This document shows positions 56,385 to 64,000 of a stretch of DNA of 64,000 nucleotides, piece by piece. The translations under genes and the position numbers were made by a program. The first letter of the stretch is position 1; each line of letters starts with the position of its first letter. The notes below the pieces were generated by a model that saw only the letters and a list, made by a program, of their open reading frames with translations, was not told the DNA's origin and ran no database searches. Origin of the DNA: Cephalotus follicularis (lineage: Eukaryota; Streptophyta; Magnoliopsida; Oxalidales; Cephalotaceae); the NCBI GenBank assembly GCA_001972305.1, contig BDDD01002309.1, positions 62,001-126,000 on the forward strand, read 5' to 3'.

Positions 56385-59300
56385 CTAAAAATCTCCCACT
56401 TGACCCTCAAGCCATGAACTCCTATAGCCTAGACCCATCGTCCCACGATGATGCTCCAGAGCCTCGGTGCCTATTGCCTTGGTTAGTGGATCTGCTGTGT
56501 TCTCATCTGAGGAGACCCTCTCAAGCTGTATATCTCCCTTACCAATAATCTCCCGGATCAAATGATAGCACCGCTCGATGTGTTTGGATCGCTGGTGAGA
56601 CCGTGGTTCCTTGGATTGTGCTACATCCCCATTATTATCGCAGTATATTACAACTGGATTAATAATGGAAGGAACAACTCCTAGTTCAGTAATGAACTTG
56701 CGCATCCATACACCCTCATTGACGGCATCTGAGGTTGCTATGTACTCGGCTTCTATGATAGAATCTATAATAGTCCCTTGCTTTGAACTGCGTCAACTCA
56801 CGGCTCCACCATTAAGTACAAAAACGTACCCAGAGACAGATTTGTGATCATCTGGATCACTATCAAAACTGGAGTCTGTAAAGCCCTCAAATTTCATCTC
56901 ACTATCTTTTCCATAGATCAAGAACATATCCTGAGTCCTACTAAAGTACTTCAGGATTCCCTTGACCACTTCCCAGTGCTTCTCACCGAGATCAGACTGA
57001 AAACGACTTGCCATACCCAGGACAAGTGCGACATCAGGCCTAATACATAACATGGCATACATGATCGACCCTATTGCCGAAGCATAAGGTATCCGACTCA
57101 TGCGTGCTCTCTCTTCAGATGTCTGAGGAGACATCTTTCAAGAAAGATGAATTCCTTCGCCTATTGGCAATAGGCCTCTCTTGGAATTCTCCATGCTAAA
57201 CCTCTTCAGCACATTGCTGATGTACTAGCTTTGGGAAAGCCCAAGCAACCTATTGGATCTATCCCTGAAGATCCTAATACTCAGTATATAGGTGGCTTCT
57301 CCCAAATCTTTCATGAAAAAATTCTTAGTTAGCCATATCTTTGCAGACTGTAACATCCCTACATCATTTTCAATGAGTAGGATGTCATCTACATATAGCA
57401 CTAAGAAAGTGATACTAGGTCCCTCTTGATTTTGATAAACACAGGGCTCATCTACATTTTTAACGAAGTCAAAAGCTTTGATTGCTTCATCAAAACATAG
57501 ATTCCAGCTACAAGATGCTTGCTTTAGTCCATAGATGGACCGTTCGAGCTTGCACACCATGTGCGGGTGCTCGGAAGATGTAAACCCCTCGGGTTGGGAC
57601 ATAAAAATGTCCTCTTCAAGACGCCCATTTAAGAATACCGTCTTGACATCCATCTGCCATATCTCATAATCATAATGAGCGGCAATAACAAGCAAAATCC
57701 TAATGGATTTAAGCATGGCGACATGTGAGAAAGTTTCAGTATAGTCGACTCCATGTCGTTGCTTATACCCTTTCGCCACTAATCGAGCTTTATAAGTCTC
57801 GATTTTTCCATCTGCATTCATCTTCTTCTTGAAGATCCATTTACAGCCAATAGGCACTATGCCTTCTGGTGCTTCAACCAAATTCCATACTTGGTTGGAG
57901 TACATGGAATCCATTTCGGATTTCATAGCTCCTAGCCATGCTTCAGATTTAGTACCTTGCACTGCCTCTAGATAGCTGGCATGCTCGTCATCTTCAATGA
58001 CGTTGATCTCATCAGTACCATCAATGAGGAAACCATACCTCTCAGGTGCTAATGGGATTCTGCCTGATCTCCTCAAAGGAGCTCTGCCTAATTGAGAACT
58101 ATTCTCAGCCTGAGATCCAATCTCAGCTGTGTCTGTTGAATGTCTAACCTCCAACTCCTCCATCTCCTGTGTGGTTTCTACATGTGGCAACTCCTTGAGT
58201 TCAACCTTACTCCTAACGTTTACTTCAAAAAGGTATTCCTTCTCTAGGAACACAAAATTTAGCGAAAAAAATATCTTTTGTTCGTTGGGGTGGTAGAAGT
58301 AGTATCCTTTAGTTTCTTTAGGATACCCCACAAACCTGCAACAGTCCGACCGCGCTTTCAGCTTATCTGCGTCAAGCCTCTTGACATAAGCTGGACATCC
58401 TCAAACCTTCAAATGGCTCAGGCTGGGTTTCCTGCATGACCATACCTGGTATGAAGTAGAAGGCACAGATTTTGAAGGAATCTGATTCAAGATATAAGCA
58501 GCTGTATCTAGGGCATAACCCCAGAGATAGGTAGAAAGGTCAGTAAAAGACATCATCGATCGAACCATGTCCAACAAAGTCCAATTCCTCCATTCGGACA
58601 CACCATTATGCTGTGGTGTTCCAGGAGGAGTCCACTGAGATAGAATTCTGTTATCTCTAAGATAACCTAGGAATTCAGCTGACAAGTATTCGCCACCTCG
58701 GTCCGACCGAAGTATTTTAATTAATTTACCTGTCTGTTTTTCTACTTGAAGTCTAAACTCCTTAAATTTCTCAAAGGATTCTGACTTGTGTTTCATCAGA
58801 TACACATAACCATACATAAATGAATCGTCGGTAGAGGTTATGAAGTAGATATAACCACCTCACGCACTGACTGACATAGGACCACATACGTCAATATGGA
58901 CAAAACCCAGTAAGTCCATAGCCCTTTTTCCTTGACCAGAGAAGGGTGATTTGGTCATCTTTCCCAATAAACAGGGTTCACAAGTTGGATAGGACTCTAA
59001 GTCTTGGATATCAAGCAGATCATCCTTAACCAACTGTGAAAGCCTAGCATCACTAAGATGACCAAGTCTACAATGCCAAGTGTAGGTTTATTTAGCTCAG
59101 TTTCATTTAGCTCAGTTTCTCTTTGTCTTTTCTTATTATTACTTTGCTCAATGGACAAGATATTTGATTGTGAAGTATTTAAGACATATAATCCATTGTT
59201 GATAACACCATTACCAACACAAACATTGTTCGAATATATATAACATCCAATGTCTTGGAATTTAAGCTCCAAGCCCAAACCACATAAGTGAGAAACACTT

Positions 59301-59437
59301 ATAATATTCCGTACAATATTCATAACAAAATAGCAAGGATCCAAAGTCAATACATAACCATTACATAAATTCACATCACAAATTCCAACAGCTTGAGCAA
59401 TGATCCTAGATCCATCACCAAGCCTCAAGTCCAGGTC
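56385..59437 (-). pseudogene. pol of the young copia element: integrase, RT, RNase H
   Basis: 59428-58997 finishes the protease domain (MRLGDGSRIIAQ; ISVSHLCGLGLEL). Integrase follows with ILRSDRGGEYL and TPQHNGVSEWRN for the second Asp and the Glu; the first is in the broken part near 58850-58900. RT (58331-57225) has WIFKKKMNADGKIETYKARLVAKG, MDVKTVFLNGRLEEDIFM and the catalytic VLYVDDILLIEN. RNase H (57134-56385) has FTDSSFDSDPDDHKSVSGYVF, IIEAEYIATSDA, IYCDNNGDVAQ and SKHIERCYHLIREII. Lesions: one frameshift near 58820-58990 and stops at 59438, about 58875, 58401, 57225, 57135 and 56793. All other catalytic residues are intact. Confidence 0.88.
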
Positions 59438-60472
59438 TCATGCTCCAAGCTTTCTAACTTTTCTTAGTCCCTGCAATGAATTACAAAGGTTAGTTCCACA
59501 TCCAGTATCTAATACCCATGAAGAACTATTATTCAAAGCTAGATTAAGTTCAATCATGAACATACCTGATGTACTCGCACCATGCGGGTTATCAGCAGAG
59601 ACAGCAGCAACAGCAACACGACAATCCTTTTTCCAGTGCCCGGTCTTACCGCATTGGAAACAAGCACCTTCAGCAGCTAACTTCTTCATTCGATCTTTGG
59701 CAACATTCCCACTACCTCCAAGCTTCCCCTTCTTCTTCTTTTGATTCTTCTTACCCTTGCCTTTTGTGTTGACAGGCATGAGCACTACCTTCCCTTTAGA
59801 GGAAGACGAGGCACTACCATTTCCTTGGGTAGACCTAGAAGAAGGAAGAAGTAGGGAGTGGGTCTTTGACTTCCCAGAGTCAAAATCGGCCTCAGCCGTC
59901 CTCAACATAGCTATCAGCTCAAATAGAGTTACCCCTATCTTGTTCATGTGAAAATTCACCAAAAACTCTGAGAACAACTTAGGAAGGGACGTCAAAATAA
60001 GATCTACATATAGATCATGGTCCATGACAAACCCTAATTGAGCTAGCTGCTCAATCATGTCTATTATCTTCAATCCATACTCATGGACTGAAGCTCCCTC
60101 TTGCATCTGAGACTTAAAGAGTTTGCGTGATAGATTGAACCTTTGAGTCCTAGATTCAGCTCCATACATCTCCTGGAGGTGGAGTAGTATAGCAGATAAG
60201 GTCTCAATCTTTTCATTCTGACGCTGAAGCTCAGGTGTCATCCTAAGAAGGGCAAGACATCTAGCCTGCTCATCATCTTCTAGCCATTTGGCTAGTCGCT
60301 CACTCTCTTCGGGCGTCGGATCTTCACCCAGTGAAGGAGGCCCCCCAGTCATCACATAGGCCATTTTATTGGCCGTAAGGACGATCTTGAGGTTACGGTG
60401 CCAATCGTTGAAGTTGGGCCCCTCAAGTTTATTTGTCTCAAGTATACGGGATATTGCATTTGATAAAGCCAT
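59438..60472 (-). CDS. Gag with start of protease, young copia element
   Basis: One open frame of 344 residues starting MALSNAISRILETNKLEGPNF. The capsid-like UBN2 region follows (GPNFNDWHRNLKIVL; SRKLFKSQMQEGASVHEYGL; LILTSLPKLFSEFLVNFHMNKI). A Lys-rich linker precedes the zinc knuckle CFQCGKTGHWKKDC (residues about 276-289). The protease active site WVLDTGCGTNLC lies at about residue 320. A TGA/TAG-type stop at 59438 ends it in the middle of the protease; the frame then continues unchanged, so only one base change separates it from the next segment. Gag packages the element RNA into virus-like particles (family role). Confidence 0.88.
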   Translation of the reverse strand: MALSNAISRILETNKLEGPNFNDWHRNLKIVLTANKMAYVMTGGPPSLGEDPTPEESERLAKWLEDDEQARCLALLRMTPELQRQNEKIETLSAILLHLQEMYGAESRTQRFNLSRKLFKSQMQEGASVHEYGLKIIDMIEQLAQLGFVMDHDLYVDLILTSLPKLFSEFLVNFHMNKIGVTLFELIAMLRTAEADFDSGKSKTHSLLLPSSRSTQGNGSASSSSKGKVVLMPVNTKGKGKKNQKKKKGKLGGSGNVAKDRMKKLAAEGACFQCGKTGHWKKDCRVAVAAVSADNPHGASTSGMFMIELNLALNNSSSWVLDTGCGTNLCNSLQGLRKVRKLGA

Positions 60473-62220
60473 ACTAGTAACCTAGATAAGGAAATATAAA
60501 CATGAGTTAGCATTTATTCCAATTTTAATATATGACAACCATAACACTTGGTCTTTAGTGCTTATGGTTCCTCCCACTATTCTAATCGTATCCCATACCC
60601 CCATATGAAACTCAAGAAGTCTAACTTACTAGTGGGGATTGGAATCTATTGCAATCATATTATAGCCTCAGCTAGGGCATGACAAACTATAATATATCCA
60701 ATGGGTAGGCTTTCTTGCCAATTTGTATCAAATACAAGATCCAATCATAGTATTCGGCCTTAGATTCAATATGGCCTCAGCTAGGGCATGACAAACCATC
60801 AGAATCTTGATAAGTCAAGTACCCACAATTTTCATTGGAATGCACTAGTTTTAACACCCACACGTAGGCGTGTCCAAGTGCTAAAACATAGCCACCCTTT
60901 ACGGTGCCCAACACCGACATTGACATAATATCCCCAAGTTATCAGCCTCAGTTAGGGCATGACAAACCAACAATCTAGGAACACTACTCAACAAAAATTG
61001 TGGAAGGCCACGGGGAACCACTCCATGGGTTCCTACGTTAAGACTTATTATTAAAGTGAGGGAATTTGCGGTCTCAAGTTTTAATTACCGAGCCATTAAT
61101 TAATTCATTGGTTGTATTAGCCAATTCTAATTAATTACGGCTTAACATGCAAGACGTGTATCTTATGCACCTTGGACATATTTCTAAAATATGTCAATGG
61201 ATTGGCAAGGACATTATTAATAGTGATTTGAGCCCAAAATCACTACTAGGTCTTCCTAGGTGTTAAGATATAAAATTTATCTATTACAAGAAATACCATG
61301 CATACATGGCCTTCAAAAGTCTTGTACTCCACTTCTCCTTTCCTTCATCTCTCCTTGTAAGTCTTCTTTTACAAAATGAACTTTACATTTTCGAAAGAAA
61401 AATTACATTTAAAATTACAAGGAAAAATTACAAAAGTAAGGAAAAATAAATGGTGCACGCAGGCACCTTATTACAGACCTTTAAAATAATAAATAAATAA
61501 CATCCATCAACATATAGAAAACCATAAACTAGGTCAATGTCCTTTTCCGGGCCATCCATTATGCATAAGACTTATATTATATCCAATATAATAAAACCAC
61601 AAAATAACACATGCCATAAATAATAACTAATTATAAAATTTAATTTAAGGATTGTCAATATTGGTTAAACTCCCACTAAATCAAACAATGATTTTGATTT
61701 TCTAAGTGCCACAATGTACAAAATCCAGTTTTATTAAAAACAGAATTTTTTTTTAAACTTTGGCTAAAGCGTCGACGCTTCCCAGAAGGCGTCGACGATT
61801 ACCTCTAAGGCGTGAAAAATACAAAAAATGAATAAGCGTCGACGCTATGACAAGGCGTCGACGCATTTAACGAAAACAGTTGAACAAGCGTCGACGCTTA
61901 ACTAGAGCGTCGCCGCTTTAACCCCCTGGGCAGTTTCTGCAATTCGACAATTGCAGAAATTGTAGTTTGAACATTAGGCATTTTGCAACTCCAGTCATTT
62001 CCTGAAAAATTACAGCCTTATTCTACACCATGTAGGTTTCTAAAACATGTTCAAAACTCATTTTAACATAATCTCCAAGATTAATTAACATAGAAATCCA
62101 ATTTCATGAGCAAGTTCATTAAGGAACTTTGAATATCAAGTTTAACCCAAACAACACATCCTTCAATTAAACCTTCAATTAGTACATCATTCATAGCACA
62201 AAATCAACTAAGGATGATGT
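60473..62220 (-). other. Long 5' leader of the young copia element
   Basis: 1.75 kb without a gene between primer site and gag. It holds three copies of a 'GCCTCAG(C/T)TAGGGCATGACAAACC'-type unit (about 60663, 60774 and 60951) and six AAGCGTCGACGCTT-type palindromes (61767-61917). Plant copia leaders of this length can carry packaging or regulatory signals; that is inference. Confidence 0.65.
61767..61917. repeat. Palindrome cluster AAGCGTCGACGCTT in the copia leader
   Basis: Units: AAAGCGTCGACGCTTC, AAGGCGTCGACGATTA, TAAGCGTCGACGCTAT, AAGGCGTCGACGCATT, CAAGCGTCGACGCTTA and GAGCGTCGCCGCTTT. All share the GCGTCGACGC core or differ by one base, and are 10-40 bp apart. The three most complete are perfect 14-bp palindromes. 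Confidence 0.85.
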
Positions 62221-62238
62221 GGGACACTCTGATACCAC
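62221..62238 (-). other. Primer binding site (initiator tRNA-Met type) of the young copia element
   Basis: The minus strand reads GTGGTATCAGAGTGTCCC directly after the LTR end CCAACA. TGGTATCAGAG is complementary to the 3' end of initiator tRNA-Met. Confidence 0.9.
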
Positions 62239-64000
62239 TGTTGGAATCGGATTAACCAATTCCTATGTCATAAATAGACTAAGGTGTGTATGGTGTAGAA
62301 CAAAAAATAAAACATGCAAACATGGCAGCAGAAGAACACCCAACAAAGGCAAAAACAATCCACTTATGACATGGCCACAGGCCACATGGATCACCACATC
62401 AACACTTAATTGAAAAGATGTCACCATTGCATTCAATGGTGACATACTAGCAAAGCAATAAGAGAGAGAGACAAGGAGATATACCAACGGTGGTGGCTCC
62501 TTCGTCTTTGCCGCTTCAAGCTTGCGAAGACTCCCTCTCTATTGTCTTCCAACTCGTTTTGCTACTGCTCCCAGCAACAAAAACACCAGACTAGCAAGAA
62601 AAAACATAAACTGTTTTCTCTCTCTCTCTCTCTCTCTCTCTCAATGCTTATATAGGGTGCATTGGTGTTGACAAGGGTTGTTAGTGTCAATCCACCCTAT
62701 ATAAGTTACAATGCTTGGTGTATAAACACAGAAGGAATGCCCAGAGAACCAGAGAACCCACTCTCGTTCTTCCCAGCAAAAGCCTCACTTAAAAATGCTC
62801 TCATGGAATGCCATATGCTAGCCCCATTTCTCTCTCACTCTAAATTGCTCAACCTCACCTCCACTACTTGATCATGTTCCTCTCTCTAAGGGATCATGGA
62901 ACCATGATCTGATAACATGATTCCCATTATGCTAAGTGGGGAGAAAACCACTGGTAGTGGGAGGTAGTGGGAGAGAGAAAACATGTGCATGATATTGTCC
63001 ACCCAGGGTACCCACGTCGCGCACAAAGCGTCGACGCCTTCCAATAAGCGTCGACGCTTATATGTAATAACACTATATGTTTCAAGTGTTAAACGTCGAC
63101 GCTTTGTCTAATGATACCCGTTAACGCTATCCAAAAGGCGTTGACGCTTAGACAAGCTGGTTAGGCAAAAAGAGTCTAACTCTTCTTTAAATGAGTCTAA
63201 CTCATATCATCCCTTCGAATATTGATTAAGTAAGATCAAACAAATATGTTACCATAAAATGGAAGATCCACTTAACCGATATTTGACACCAAGACTTAAT
63301 ATGTCTAACATATTAAAGAACTAATCATTATTAGGCAAGGACCCTTCAAAATCTTGGTTAAAATCGGAGGTGTTCATAAACTACCGAAAAACCCCTAGGG
63401 CCCGGTTTAGTCATTCTAAATGGTCCTAGACCAATTTAAATGTTGTCGGGATAATATCTAATATTATCCATATGAAAAAATTAATCTAATTAATTTTCTC
63501 ATAATTTATTACATACCTCTTTAACCCTAAATTTTCTAAGTCGTCGGTTCACGTGTACTATGATCCCTTGTCATGCTTGACCCTGATTGAGGTCTAGGAT
63601 AAGGATACTTGTAAACCCTAGATAATACTGATGGAATCGGATAAACCGACTCCGGTGCCAAAATGGACATAGGGTGTAAGAGTGTAGAATACATTTTTTA
63701 ACAAACAATCATTCAGCGGAAGAACACCCAATATAACTAAAACAAGTCCATAAAGGCACATCCACAGATCCCATGGATCACCACAACATCAACAGAATTG
63801 AAATAGTGTCACCATTGCATTCAATGGTGACACACAAACATGGCAAGAAGAAGAGGGGCCAAAGGTTATACCAGTGGGTGAAAGCTCCTTCTTTCTTTGC
63901 CGCTACAAGCTTGAGTAGATTCCCTTTGATCTTCTCCAAGCCTCAGGAACAGCAAGAAATCCTTCCAGAAATCTAATTTCCAGTCTACCTCAACCTTGGC
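62239..64000 (-). repeat. 5' LTR of the young copia element, partial and chimeric
   Basis: Matches 54166-55650 from TGTTGGAATCGG on. It lacks one 22-bp palindrome unit present in the 3' LTR (five units at 63025-63152). Between 63629 and about 63964 it carries a 336-bp segment that replaces about 50 bp of the 3' LTR and resembles a diverged second copy of the LTR's own first ~330 bp. Confidence 0.85.

Larger units (their letters stand above)
54166..64000 (-). mobile_element. Young copia retrotransposon, right end outside window
   Basis: 3' LTR 54166-56383 (2218 bp), polypurine tract, pol, gag, a 1.8-kb leader, primer site (62221-62238) and 5' LTR from 62239 past the window end. The left target duplication would be CTTTT (54161-54165). 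The two LTRs are highly similar over their shared length apart from a lost 22-bp repeat unit and a chimeric segment at 63629-63964, so insertion was recent. Gag is one open frame. Pol has one frameshift and several stops. Lineage: Gag N-terminus and CCHC/DTGCGTNLC protease resemble Tork/Ikeros-type copia (tentative). Confidence 0.9.

Noticed and set aside
61767..61917. CRISPR-like regularly spaced palindromic repeats
   Set aside because: Repeats are imperfect, spacers are short and uneven, and the context is a plant copia leader; no Cas genes exist in the window.

Overview
This is a stretch of plant (dicot) nuclear DNA. It is AT-rich, has split genes with GT-AG introns, and most of it is nested LTR retrotransposons. 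Only three host loci are present: a complete WAT1/UMAMIT-type transporter gene (25020-26700, +), a complete DEG9-type Deg/HtrA serine protease gene (32959-27823, -) converging on it, and a 3'-truncated copy of a SUO-like BAH-domain gene (47106-49373, +). The species cannot be named from the sequence.

Layout. 1-7269: Ty3/gypsy element of the Tat/Retand type on the minus strand, with gag, protease, RT, two RNase H domains and integrase. Its 3' LTR lies outside the window, and the end of an oppositely oriented accessory ORF (aORF) is seen at the left edge. 8193-24171: a four-level nest. A solo LTR (TSD TCATG) carries a decayed copia element (8240-18840, TSD CATAT) and a hAT transposon (19639-23214, TSD GAAGGAAT). 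The copia element in turn carries a 2.9-kb solo LTR (9140-12040, TSD CAAGT), a hAT-like MITE (14752-15312) and a Sirevirus-like solo LTR (16104-16877, TSD GATGG). 24177-33454: the host gene island. 33460-44607: a second Tat/Retand element (477-bp LTRs, TSD ATTAT) that has lost protease, RT, RNase H and integrase but keeps gag and aORF remnants. Its gag is split by a copia solo LTR (38487-43122, TSD CAAAT), itself split by a 2.94-kb solo LTR (38597-41536, TSD CATTT). 44613-52732: AT-rich intergenic DNA, the BAH gene fragment and two long-TIR MITEs. 52733-64000: a copy of the 2.9-kb LTR family interrupted by a young copia element on the minus strand whose 5' LTR runs off the right edge and is chimeric.

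How it works together. The retroelements are largely degraded by stops, frameshifts, deletions and solo-LTR formation. The copia element at 54166-64000 and the hAT element are the least decayed. The two Tat elements show pol and aORF converging on a repeat-rich spacer. A 14-bp palindrome, AAGCGTCGACGCTT, and its variants recur in clusters in the LTRs and leader of two unrelated copia families; this is the most unusual pattern in the window. The adjacency of DEG9 and UMAMIT genes matches what I recall of their order in Arabidopsis, so the host island probably preserves an ancient gene order.
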